A model generated the notes under the pieces. The model worked only from the letters and a program-made list of their open reading frames with translations. It was not told the DNA's origin and ran no database searches. Shown here piece after piece: positions 16,339 through 23,027 of a DNA stretch of 23,027 bases. This stretch comes from DASWDH01 sp035318505 (GTDB taxonomy: Bacteria > Myxococcota_A > Polyangia > Polyangiales > Polyangiaceae), in the NCBI GenBank assembly GCA_035318505.1, contig DATHEQ010000263.1:1-23027 (forward strand). The letters are read 5' to 3'. Numbering within the stretch: position 1 is the stretch's first letter; every line of letters starts with the position of its first letter. Made by a program: the position numbers and the translations under genes.

Positions 16339-17982
16339 ATGCACCGCCCCCGATCCCAAGCCTGGCTCGTACCCGCTTTGGCCGTTTTCATGGCCAGCAC
16401 CGCCCAGGGCAAGCCGCAGCGACAGGCCCAAGAGACGCGCGCCAAACATGCGCAGAAAGGCGTGGCGGCGGCCCCTGCCGGCAAAACCGCGCCCGCCAAG
16501 CCCGCCTCACCGCCGGCCGAAAAACCAGCCAAGGCGGTCACCGCGCCGACGCCCCCTGCCCTCGCGCTGCAGGTTCAAAAGGCGACGCTCGAAAACGGTC
16601 TGCGCGTCGTAATGAACGTCGATCGCACCTCGCCCACCATCGCGGTCGCGGTCACCTACGACGTCGGCGCGCGTAACGAAGAGCGCGGGCGCTCGGGATT
16701 CGCTCACCTCTTCGAGCACATGATGTTCGAGGGAAGCGCCAACGTGGCCAAAGGAGAGCACTTCAAGCTCGTCTCTGGACACGGCGGCAACCTCAACGGC
16801 ACGACCTCGAGCGATCGCACCAATTACTTCGAGATGCTTCCTTCCAACGAGCTGCCGCTTGCGCTGTGGCTCGAAGCCGACCGCATGAAGTCCCTCGACG
16901 TGAGCGCGGAAAATTTCGAAAACCAGCGCAAGGTCGTGCAGGAGGAGTACCGCATGCGCGTCTCGAACGTCGCTTATGCGCCGGCTCAGATCCGCCTCGA
17001 TGAGCTCGTCTTCCAGGGGTATTGGCCCTACGAGCACGACGCCATCGGCTCGATGCAAGACCTCGACAACGCGCAGCTCGAGTGGGTACGCAACTTCCAC
17101 GACAGCTATTACGCTCCGAATTTGGCGGTTCTCTCGATCGCGGGCGATTTCGACCCCGATGAGGCCATCCAACTGGTGCACCGCTTTTTCGATACCGGAA
17201 AGAAGCAAGAGAAGGTGCTCCCCTACGAGCCGGGCGATATCTCCGAGCCGTCGGGCCCGCGCAGCGCCTCGCTCGAAGACTCCCACGCCAAGACCCCCGC
17301 TTTCTTCTACGGCTGGCCCATCGTCCCCAATCGCGATCCCGATCACTACGCCGTCGATCTCGCGATGACCGTCCTCTCCGACGGCGAGAGCTCGCGGTTG
17401 CACCAGAAGCTCGTGCGCGACAAGGCGCTGGCGCAGGACGTCGCGGGGTGGACGGAGGATCACCGCGGCCCCGACATGGCCGGCCTACAGGTGAAGCTCG
17501 CCGAAGGCGCGCGTCTCGCCGACGCGCAGAAAACGACCGACGCCATTCTCGACGCCCTGACCAAGGATGGCCCCACCGACGCGGAGATGACGAAGGTGCG
17601 CAACCGCGTCGAAGCGTCGTTTCTCTTCGGCTTGCAATCGAATCTGCAGCGCGCCAATAAGCTCGGCCAGTACGAGCTCTTCTACGGCGATGCGCGTCTG
17701 CTCAACGGCGAGCCCGCCAAGTACTTCGCCGTGACCAAAGACGACATCAAGCGGGTGATGGCGAAGTACATCGTTCCTGCCCGCCGAACCGTGGTCGAGG
17801 TGCGCCCGACGGGCATGGTCGATCCTCCGCCGAAACCTGCGCCCGCAGCGGCGCCCGTCAACAAACCCATCTCCGGCCTCAAGACGAAGCCGCTCGAGAA
17901 GGATCGCGTGACCAAGACCACCAAGGCTTCCTCGCTCGGCAAGGAAAAAGAGGGCGGCTTGCACAAGCCGAAGCGCAAGTAA
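16339..17982 (+). CDS. M16 family zinc metallopeptidase, catalytic subunit, secreted
   Basis: Zinc peptidase of the insulinase/processing-peptidase family, 547 residues. The ATG at 16339 follows CGAGG by ten bases and starts a signal peptide, MHRPRSQAWLVPALAVFMAS. The frame is open upstream to 16180, but that part overlaps the methyltransferase gene and would bury the signal peptide. A Lys/Ala/Pro-rich linker leads to LENGLRVVMNVDRTSPTI, then the inverted zinc motif HLFEH (His123, Glu126, His127), with the third ligand in VVQEEYRMR (Glu202-203). The second M16 domain contains SDGESSRLHQKLVRDKALA. The C-terminus is a Lys-rich tail. It is paired with the next gene, nine bases downstream, whose product lacks the site. 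Substrates are probably periplasmic peptides. Confidence 0.93.
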   Translation: MHRPRSQAWLVPALAVFMASTAQGKPQRQAQETRAKHAQKGVAAAPAGKTAPAKPASPPAEKPAKAVTAPTPPALALQVQKATLENGLRVVMNVDRTSPTIAVAVTYDVGARNEERGRSGFAHLFEHMMFEGSANVAKGEHFKLVSGHGGNLNGTTSSDRTNYFEMLPSNELPLALWLEADRMKSLDVSAENFENQRKVVQEEYRMRVSNVAYAPAQIRLDELVFQGYWPYEHDAIGSMQDLDNAQLEWVRNFHDSYYAPNLAVLSIAGDFDPDEAIQLVHRFFDTGKKQEKVLPYEPGDISEPSGPRSASLEDSHAKTPAFFYGWPIVPNRDPDHYAVDLAMTVLSDGESSRLHQKLVRDKALAQDVAGWTEDHRGPDMAGLQVKLAEGARLADAQKTTDAILDALTKDGPTDAEMTKVRNRVEASFLFGLQSNLQRANKLGQYELFYGDARLLNGEPAKYFAVTKDDIKRVMAKYIVPARRTVVEVRPTGMVDPPPKPAPAAAPVNKPISGLKTKPLEKDRVTKTTKASSLGKEKEGGLHKPKRK

Positions 17983-17991
17983 GGAACCGCC

Positions 17992-19566
17992 ATGAAGACC
18001 AAGCACGCTCTCCTCACCTCGCTCTCGTTATTCGCTCCGCTGCTCGTCGGTTGCCGTTCTCAGGCGCCGGTGTACCCGACCAACGTGCAGATCCCCGTGC
18101 CCGACGCGCTCCCCAAGGATCAAACGCTCGAGCCGGCCCGCGAATCGCCGCCGGAATCGGGGCCGCCGCGTGAGACGCCGTTCCCCAAGATCGAACACCA
18201 AGATTTGCCGAGCGGACTCGGGCTCGACGTGGTGCAGGCGCGCACGCTTCCGCTCGTCCAAATCCGTGTGCTCGTCAAGAGCGGCGCCGCTGCCGACGGG
18301 GACAACACCGGGCTCGCCAACTTCACCGCCAAGATGTTGAAGGATGGCGGCGCTGGGCGTTGGTCGAGTAAAGACCTACTCGTCAAGATCGAAACGCTCG
18401 GCGCCGATCTCGGCGTCGATGTGGGTCCCGACAGCACCGTGCTCTCGCTCTCGGTCCCCAAGGCGCGCTTCGATGAAGCCATGGATCTGCTCGGGACCGT
18501 GACCCGCGAGCCGCGCTGGGACGAGCAGGAGTTCGGCAAGCTGAAGAAGCGCCAAATCCAGAAGGCCGCCGACAAGGCCAAATCGAGCGGCGCTTGGAGC
18601 GCCACGATGCTTCTCTGGCGCGAGCTGTACCGCCTCCCCACCGGGGTTCATCCCTACGCCTCTTACGACGCGCGACCGTCGGAGTTAGCCAAGATCACGA
18701 CCGCTCTCTGCCGCGACTTCTACAAGAAGAATTTCAGCCCCAAGAACACGACGGTCATCGTCGGCGGCGACATCGATCTCGACGCCGGCAAGAAAGCCGT
18801 CGAACGCGCGTTCGGCACCTGGAAAGGCGCGGAAGTCGCGCCGGCGAGCTTCGCCGAGGCGACCGCGCCCGAGCGGCTCAAGATCTTCCTCGCCGACCGC
18901 CCGAAGAGCGCACAGAGCGAGGTCTACGTGGGGATGCTCGGCCCTTCGCGCAAAGACGACTCATGGACTGCAGTGAAGGTGGCCAACCAGGTCCTCGGCG
19001 GGGGGGTCTCGGGCCGGCTCTTCCTCGACGTGCGCGAGAAGCAGTCGCTCGCTTACAACACGCGGTCGTCGGTCGGTGAGGTGGCGCGCGGTCCGGTGCC
19101 GCTCGTCGCTTATGCCGGCACGCAGACGGCGAAGACCGGTCTCGCCGTGCAGGCGCTGCTCGACAACCTGAAACGCATCTCCGCCGAGGCGGCAGCCGAA
19201 GACGAGCTCAACACGGCGCGACGCTACCTGGCGGACATCTTCGCCGTGCGCATGGAGACGGTCGGCTCGGTCACGGACATGGTCGTCGCGCTCCGCGTGC
19301 TCGGATTGCCGGACGATTATTACGATGCGTACCGCAAGGAAATCGGTGCGGTCACGGGCGAGCTCGCGCAAAAAGGCATCGGCGAGCACGTGCGCGAAGG
19401 GCACGCGGTCATTGCGGTATCGGGGGACGCGGACAAGATCGGGCCCGTGTTGAGCCATTTCGGCGAGGTCGTCGTGGTCAATCCCGAGAAGGAGTTCGAG
19501 CGCGTGCGCACGATACCCATGAATGCTCATGCGCCTGTTGAGTTGGAGCGCGAGACGGGGCAATAA
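17992..19566 (+). CDS. M16 family lipoprotein, non-catalytic partner subunit
   Basis: A 524-residue M16 homologue. TAAGGA lies six bases before the ATG. A lipoprotein signal with lipobox LVGC (Cys21) would anchor it in a membrane. After a Pro-rich stretch come the M16 strands LPLVQIRVLVKSGAAADG. The place of the HxxEH motif reads NFTAK (110-114), so it cannot bind zinc in the usual way. The second domain keeps Arg342 and Tyr355 in GRLFLDVREKQSLAYNTR, the Arg/Tyr pair that in two-subunit bacterial M16 peptidases binds substrate. The set-up with the preceding active gene fits a heterodimer held at the envelope. The family is certain; heterodimer formation is inferred. Confidence 0.92.
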   Translation: MKTKHALLTSLSLFAPLLVGCRSQAPVYPTNVQIPVPDALPKDQTLEPARESPPESGPPRETPFPKIEHQDLPSGLGLDVVQARTLPLVQIRVLVKSGAAADGDNTGLANFTAKMLKDGGAGRWSSKDLLVKIETLGADLGVDVGPDSTVLSLSVPKARFDEAMDLLGTVTREPRWDEQEFGKLKKRQIQKAADKAKSSGAWSATMLLWRELYRLPTGVHPYASYDARPSELAKITTALCRDFYKKNFSPKNTTVIVGGDIDLDAGKKAVERAFGTWKGAEVAPASFAEATAPERLKIFLADRPKSAQSEVYVGMLGPSRKDDSWTAVKVANQVLGGGVSGRLFLDVREKQSLAYNTRSSVGEVARGPVPLVAYAGTQTAKTGLAVQALLDNLKRISAEAAAEDELNTARRYLADIFAVRMETVGSVTDMVVALRVLGLPDDYYDAYRKEIGAVTGELAQKGIGEHVREGHAVIAVSGDADKIGPVLSHFGEVVVVNPEKEFERVRTIPMNAHAPVELERETGQ

Positions 19567-19626
19567 CCACTCCTCCTCTCGATAGACGGCGCGGCGCGAG
19601 AGACGGCGCTGGGGGACCGCCCGCGC

Positions 19627-19651
19627 GGGGTGCCTCTCCGGCTCGGGCCGG
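19627..19651 (+). repeat. Left arm of a 25-bp perfect inverted repeat
   Basis: It starts GGGGTGCCTCTCCGG and ends GGGCCGG. The exact reverse complement is found at 19748-19772, with 96 bases between. The arm itself contains a small stem, CCGGC with GCCGG around TCGG. It lies 60 bases after the end of the M16 lipoprotein gene. Confidence 0.85.
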
Positions 19652-19672
19652 CGCCTCCCCAAACTCGGCAGC

Positions 19673-19698
19673 GGGGGGCGGGCGGGGTTGGGGTGGGG
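19673..19698 (+). other. G-quadruplex motif inside the inverted repeat
   Basis: Five G-tracts of 6, 3, 4, 4 and 4 bases are separated by loops of 1, 1, 2 and 1 bases (C, C, TT, T). This satisfies the usual quadruplex pattern strongly, on the plus strand. It lies in the 96-base interior of the inverted repeat, so it would be in the loop if the arms pair. Folding is predicted only. Confidence 0.6.
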
Positions 19699-19745
19699 CG
19701 TCTTTTGACGGGATTGGGCGTGCGGTGCCTCAGACATGGGGACCC

Positions 19746-19763
19746 CTCCGGCCCGAGCCGGAG
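19746..19763 (+). terminator. Hairpin in right repeat arm, possible terminator of the M16 pair
   Basis: A 7-bp perfect stem, CTCCGGC with GCCGGAG, and a CCGA loop, about 180 bases after the M16 lipoprotein gene. No T-run follows. It is the strongest simple stem after that gene, so transcription may end here, but a factor-dependent end is just as likely. Confidence 0.3.
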
Positions 19764-19772
19764 AGGCACCCC
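19748..19772 (-). repeat. Right arm of the 25-bp perfect inverted repeat
   Basis: Exact reverse complement of 19627-19651. The whole unit spans 146 bases. I saw no target-site duplication at its ends and no transposase, so it may be a REP- or MITE-like element or a large stem-loop at the RNA level. Confidence 0.85.
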
Positions 19773-20023
19773 TTCATGCGGGCTGTGAGGGCGCGGCGTG
19801 CCGAGGGAGGGCCTGCTTAGGGAGGGGTCTGACCCGGGGGAGATCGACCGATGAGCACCCCACAGGCGCACCTCGCCATTGTTTTTGGTGGGGTGGGCGG
19901 GAGAAGTTCCGGAGAGTTTGTGGAGTACTTGTCGGATTCATGTGTCACGGAAAGATCCGTTCAGGTATTTTTCTTCAAATTCGCGCGGCTACCCCCAAAG
20001 CCCGAGATATGGTGCTTATTCGA

Positions 20024-20052
20024 TTGCCTAGCCACTACATGTAGCGATAGGA
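20024..20052 (+). promoter_or_regulatory. Candidate nrdJ promoter
   Basis: TTGCCT at 20024-20029, a 17-base spacer, then ATAGGA at 20047-20052, within the AT-richer pocket. The -35 box is fair, the -10 box weak. The spacer holds an NrdR-like palindrome, as expected for a repressed ribonucleotide reductase promoter. A start just after it would give a leader of about 285 bases before nrdJ. Confidence 0.35.
20032..20047. promoter_or_regulatory. Candidate NrdR box
   Basis: CCACTACATGTAGCGA compared with the NrdR consensus acaCwAtATaTwGtgt: all the strongly conserved positions (C, A, AT, T, G) match, and the core CTACATGTAG is a perfect 10-base palindrome. NrdR represses ribonucleotide reductase genes in many bacteria. 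These sites normally come in pairs about 31 bases apart centre to centre; the only partner I see is a poor match near 20002-20017. Confidence 0.45.
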
Positions 20053-20328
20053 TGTTTTTCTCGACATGCTTCACCTGTACAGATGTTCGGGCAACACCTG
20101 CAAGCTAGTACAGCGGATGAGGATGGCGGGGGCATGTCGTGCGGGGGGCGTGACGGTGATTTTCGGGACGGGCGAAGCCCAGGTGGGCGGGGCTAGTTCG
20201 GGAAGAGCTGTCGAGCTGACCGCGGTCGTGAAACGGGCGGTCTCAACGAGGGCGGGGAGGCGAGCTGTCTCGCTTTGCAGGGATTGGTCGCAGGGTTCGA
20301 GGTCGAAGCTGAAGTCGCAGTGCAAGCC

Positions 20329-20335
20329 AAGGAGG
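20329..20335 (+). promoter_or_regulatory. Strong ribosome binding site of nrdJ
   Basis: AAGGAGG, eight bases before the ATG at 20344. It is the best Shine-Dalgarno match in the window and fixes the nrdJ start. Confidence 0.85.
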
Positions 20336-20343
20336 TAGGAACA

Positions 20344-23027
20344 ATGGCGCAGCCGACGATTGTTGGAGACAGCGGTAAAGTAAACGGCAAGCACGCTGGA
20401 GCGTCATCTGGCGGCCGGCAGCAACCCCAGAATGCCTCGATGAAATCCCGCCAGTCCCCGCGCGAGAGCGTCCCTGACAGCCGCACCAGCCGCTCCACTG
20501 CCCCCCAGGCCGAGGAATCGACCCGCCCCTCGAAGAGACCCTCGGCCCACCCTCGCCGGGGCGGCGTACCCATTCCTCGCCGCTACACGACGGTCGGCGT
20601 CGATCCGTTCGATTCCATCGTCTGGGAGCGGCGCACGAGCGTCATCACGAATCCGGACGGCTCGGTCGTCTTCAAAATGGACGGCGCCGAGATCCCTTCG
20701 GGTTGGTCGCAGCTCGCGACGGACATCGTCGTATCGAAGTATTTCCGTAAGGCGGGTCTCTACGGCAAAAAAGAGGTCGGCGAGACGAGCGTGCGCCAGG
20801 TGGTCTACCGGTTGGCGCACACCATCCGCGAAGCGGGCGAAGAGGCCGGCGGCTACTTTGCGACGAAGAAAGACGCCGATACTTTCGAGGCGGAGCTTTC
20901 TTTCCTGCTGGTGCACCAGTACGGCGCGTTCAATTCGCCGGTGTGGTTCAACTGCGGGCTCTACCAACGCTATGGCATCGAGGGCACCGGGGGAAACTGG
21001 GCGTGGGGCGCCGAGACCGACACGGTCACCGAGGCAGCGCGCGCTTACGAGCATCCTCAGTGCTCGGCCTGCTTCATCCAATCGGTGAACGACGATCTCA
21101 TGGGTATCTACGATCTCATGAAGAACGAGGCTCGCCTGTTCAAGTACGGCTCGGGCACGGGCACCAACTTCAGCAACGTCCGTGGCAAGCAGGAAAAGCT
21201 CTCCGGCGGCGGCACGAGCTCGGGCCTCATGAGCTTCCTCGAAGTGTTCGACCGCGCGGCCGGTTCGACGAAGTCGGGCGGGACGACGCGGCGGGCCGCC
21301 AAGATGGTTTGCCTCGACATGGACCATCCCGAGATCGTCGACTTCATCACCTGGAAGATGCGCGAAGAAAGGAAAGCGCAGGCGCTCATCAAGTCGGGCT
21401 ACGCGAGCGATTTCAACGGCGACGCGTACCACACCATCAGCGGGCAGAACTCGAACAACTCCATCCGGGTGACCGACGAGTTCATGCGCGCCGCGTTGAG
21501 CGGCGGCGCTTGGCAGACCCACGCGCGCACGACGAACGAAGTGGTCGAGACGCTGAATGCCAAGGACATCTGGAACACCGTCGCCGACTCGGCGTGGGCA
21601 TGCGCCGACCCCGGCGTGCAGTACGACAGCACCATCAACCGCTGGCACACGTGCCCCAATACGGGCCGCATCAACGCCTCGAATCCGTGCTCCGAGTACA
21701 TGTTCTTGGACGACACGGCCTGTAACCTCGCGTCGCTCAATCTCACCAAGTTCCTCGGCGATGACGGCAAATTCGACATCGAAGGGTATCGCCACGCCAT
21801 CCGCGTCTTTTTCATGGCGCAGGAGATCTTGGTCGATTTTTCGTCGTATCCGACGCAGAGGATCGCCCAAAATTCCCACGATTTTCGCCCGCTCGGTCTC
21901 GGGTACGCCAATCTGGGTTCGCTCCTCATGGTGCGCGGCGTGGCCTACGACTCCGACGAGGGGCGCGCCATCGCCGGCGCGATGACGGCCATCATGTGCG
22001 GCCAGGCCTACCGCGTTTCGGCGGAGATGGCAGCGACCAAGAGCCCGTTCCCCGGTTACGCCAAGAACCGCGAGCCGATGCTGCGCGTCATGCGCATGCA
22101 CCGCGATGCGGCGTATGCGATCGATCGCGACAAGTGCCCCGAGCCGCTCTGGCGCGCCTCGTGCGAGGACTGGGACGAAGCAGTGCGGCTCGGTCAAGAG
22201 CACGGCTATCGCAATGCGCAGGCCACCGTGCTCGCGCCGACCGGCACCATCGGGCTCTTGATGGACTGCGACACGACCGGTATCGAGCCCGATTTTGCAT
22301 TGGTGAAATTCAAGAAGCTCGCCGGCGGCGGTTATTTCAAGATCGTCAACCAATCCGTGCCCGAGGCCCTGCGCCATCTCGGCTATTCACCAGCCGACGT
22401 ACAGGAGATCGTGGCTTACGTGAGCGGGACGAACACCCTCCTCGCCGCGCCCCACGTGAACCGCGCATCGCTCAAGGCGCGCGGTCTCAACGACGACGAT
22501 CTGGCCAAGATCGAAGGGGCGTTGCTCGGCGCTTTCGATCTCGATCTCGCGTTCGGCTCGTGGGTTCTCGGTCAAGAGACGTACGCGCGCCTCGGTGTCC
22601 CCGAAGATCAGATGAAACGTCCCGCCTTCTCGCTGCTCGGCTATCTCGGGTTTACCCGAGCCGAGATCGAGGAGGCCAATGACGTCATCATCGGTCGCAT
22701 GACGGTCGAGGGATCCCCTCACCTGCGTCCCGAGCACTACCAGGTGTTCGACTGCGCCAACCGGTGCGGCAAGACCGGCCAGCGCTACCTCGCACCGATG
22801 TCGCACGTACGGATGATGGCCGCGACGCAGCCGTTCTTGTCCGGCGCGATTTCGAAGACCGTCAATCTGCCGAACGAGGCGACGATCGACGAGGTCCGCG
22901 AGATCTACGAAGAGGGATGGCGGCTCGGGCTGAAAGCGGTCGCGCTTTATCGCGACGGCTGCAAAGCCTCGCAACCCTTGTCGACCTCGAGCAGGGAATC
23001 TACCGCGGCGGAGGACATATCCGCCAA
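20344..23027 (+). CDS. nrdJ: Adenosylcobalamin-dependent class II ribonucleotide reductase (NrdJ), 3' end cut by window edge
   Basis: Reduces ribonucleotides to deoxyribonucleotides with a thiyl radical generated from adenosylcobalamin, without oxygen. 894 codons are visible and the C-terminus is missing. The first 75 or so residues are a Ser/Arg/Pro/Gln-rich disordered extension. The reductase fold starts near RRYTTVGVDPFDSIVWERR. Active-site motifs are CSACFIQSV (Cys243), NPCSEYMF (Asn447, radical Cys449, Glu451) and DTACNLASLNL (Cys460, pairing with Cys243). PTGTIGLLMDCDTTGIEPD is the finger loop, and SGAISKTVNLPNEAT lies near the end. The start is fixed by AAGGAGG eight bases upstream. 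It stands alone after a long leader with a candidate NrdR site. No nrdA, nrdB or nrdR gene is in view. Confidence 0.97.
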   Translation, partial: MAQPTIVGDSGKVNGKHAGASSGGRQQPQNASMKSRQSPRESVPDSRTSRSTAPQAEESTRPSKRPSAHPRRGGVPIPRRYTTVGVDPFDSIVWERRTSVITNPDGSVVFKMDGAEIPSGWSQLATDIVVSKYFRKAGLYGKKEVGETSVRQVVYRLAHTIREAGEEAGGYFATKKDADTFEAELSFLLVHQYGAFNSPVWFNCGLYQRYGIEGTGGNWAWGAETDTVTEAARAYEHPQCSACFIQSVNDDLMGIYDLMKNEARLFKYGSGTGTNFSNVRGKQEKLSGGGTSSGLMSFLEVFDRAAGSTKSGGTTRRAAKMVCLDMDHPEIVDFITWKMREERKAQALIKSGYASDFNGDAYHTISGQNSNNSIRVTDEFMRAALSGGAWQTHARTTNEVVETLNAKDIWNTVADSAWACADPGVQYDSTINRWHTCPNTGRINASNPCSEYMFLDDTACNLASLNLTKFLGDDGKFDIEGYRHAIRVFFMAQEILVDFSSYPTQRIAQNSHDFRPLGLGYANLGSLLMVRGVAYDSDEGRAIAGAMTAIMCGQAYRVSAEMAATKSPFPGYAKNREPMLRVMRMHRDAAYAIDRDKCPEPLWRASCEDWDEAVRLGQEHGYRNAQATVLAPTGTIGLLMDCDTTGIEPDFALVKFKKLAGGGYFKIVNQSVPEALRHLGYSPADVQEIVAYVSGTNTLLAAPHVNRASLKARGLNDDDLAKIEGALLGAFDLDLAFGSWVLGQETYARLGVPEDQMKRPAFSLLGYLGFTRAEIEEANDVIIGRMTVEGSPHLRPEHYQVFDCANRCGKTGQRYLAPMSHVRMMAATQPFLSGAISKTVNLPNEATIDEVREIYEEGWRLGLKAVALYRDGCKASQPLSTSSRESTAAEDISA

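Larger units (their letters stand above)
19567..20343. other. 777-base intergenic region between the M16 pair and nrdJ
   Basis: No gene is supported here. The left part (to about 19850) is very GC-rich, with a 25-bp inverted repeat and G-runs. The middle (about 19900-20100) is clearly richer in A and T: 24 of 60 bases are G or C at 19921-19980 and 29 of 60 at 20041-20100. It carries the probable nrdJ promoter. The last 240 bases are a GC-rich leader with several small stems, for example GACCGC at 20218 with GCGGTC at 20237. Two short open frames (19851-20108 and 20117-20338) have no recognisable product. Confidence 0.8.

Noticed and set aside
19947..19960. Small hairpin ACGGA/TCCGT before a T-run
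   Set aside because: The stem is only five pairs and the T5 run begins about ten bases later, so it does not form an intrinsic terminator.
20071..20086. Second palindrome around CTGTACAG as an NrdR partner box
   Set aside because: Its core does not match the conserved NrdR positions, and the centre-to-centre distance of 39 bases is not the usual spacing.
19851..20108. An 85-codon open frame in the intergenic region
   Set aside because: There is a G-rich stretch before its ATG, but the translation is Cys- and Phe-rich with no recognisable motif, and it runs through the AT-rich promoter pocket.
20117..20338. A 73-codon open frame ending in the nrdJ ribosome site
   Set aside because: No ribosome site of its own and no recognisable product; it probably reflects the low stop frequency of GC-rich DNA. 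Ribosome profiling would settle it.
20100..20343. Cobalamin riboswitch before nrdJ
   Set aside because: I looked for the conserved B12-box (AGCCAGGAGACC-like) and found no match; the leader has only small unrelated stems.
20404..22377. A 657-codon open frame on the minus strand within nrdJ
   Set aside because: It is antisense to a certain gene, rich in Arg, His, Ala and Val as expected from a GC-rich complement, and shows no family motif. Similar long antisense frames at 13120-14505, 14403-16001 and 509-1510 are rejected for the same reason.

Overview
The window reads as a high-GC bacterial chromosome segment, most likely from Myxococcota (Polyangia-like). That placement is inference from gene content: a serine/threonine kinase with a PEGA-like C-terminus, a lone Roadblock/LC7 protein, a three-gene proton-translocating transhydrogenase, PlsB, paired M16 peptidases and a B12-dependent ribonucleotide reductase. 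Genes are tightly packed, often with 1- to 4-base stop/start overlaps. I saw no tRNA, rRNA, CRISPR array, transposase, integrase or phage gene.

Left part, minus strand (1-8584). Read in the direction of transcription, this holds a Roadblock/LC7 protein, AroQ dehydroquinase, the biotin carrier AccB, biotin carboxylase AccC and the MeaB/ArgK GTPase. A GC-rich spacer with two hairpins follows. Then come pntAA-pntAB-pntB (each overlapping the next by one base) and a membrane-anchored Ser/Thr kinase cut by the left edge. This is central metabolism: NADPH supply, carboxylation of acyl-CoA and protection of a B12-dependent mutase.

Middle part, plus strand (8861-16268). A divergent promoter region leads into a compact run: an aconitase-fold protein that has lost the cluster cysteines and the other aconitase catalytic signatures I could align, a secreted Pro/Gln-rich outer-membrane protein, PlsB, a MepA-type murein endopeptidase lipoprotein and an orphan DNA methyltransferase. 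Four-base overlaps join the first two genes and also plsB-mepA, so an envelope-related transcription unit is likely.

Right part, plus strand (16339-23027). A secreted M16 zinc peptidase with an intact HxxEH site is followed 9 bases later by a lipoprotein M16 homologue without the site, as in two-subunit M16 peptidases. A 777-base intergenic region follows. It has a 25-bp perfect inverted repeat around a strong G-quadruplex motif, then an AT-richer pocket with a likely promoter and an NrdR-box-like palindrome. The class II ribonucleotide reductase gene nrdJ begins at 20344 and runs off the right edge. NrdJ and MeaB both imply an organism that uses adenosylcobalamin.

The most unusual item is the degenerate aconitase at 8861-10690. 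Second are the hairpin/G-quadruplex element at 19627-19772 and the palindromic core it shares with the leader of aroQ.
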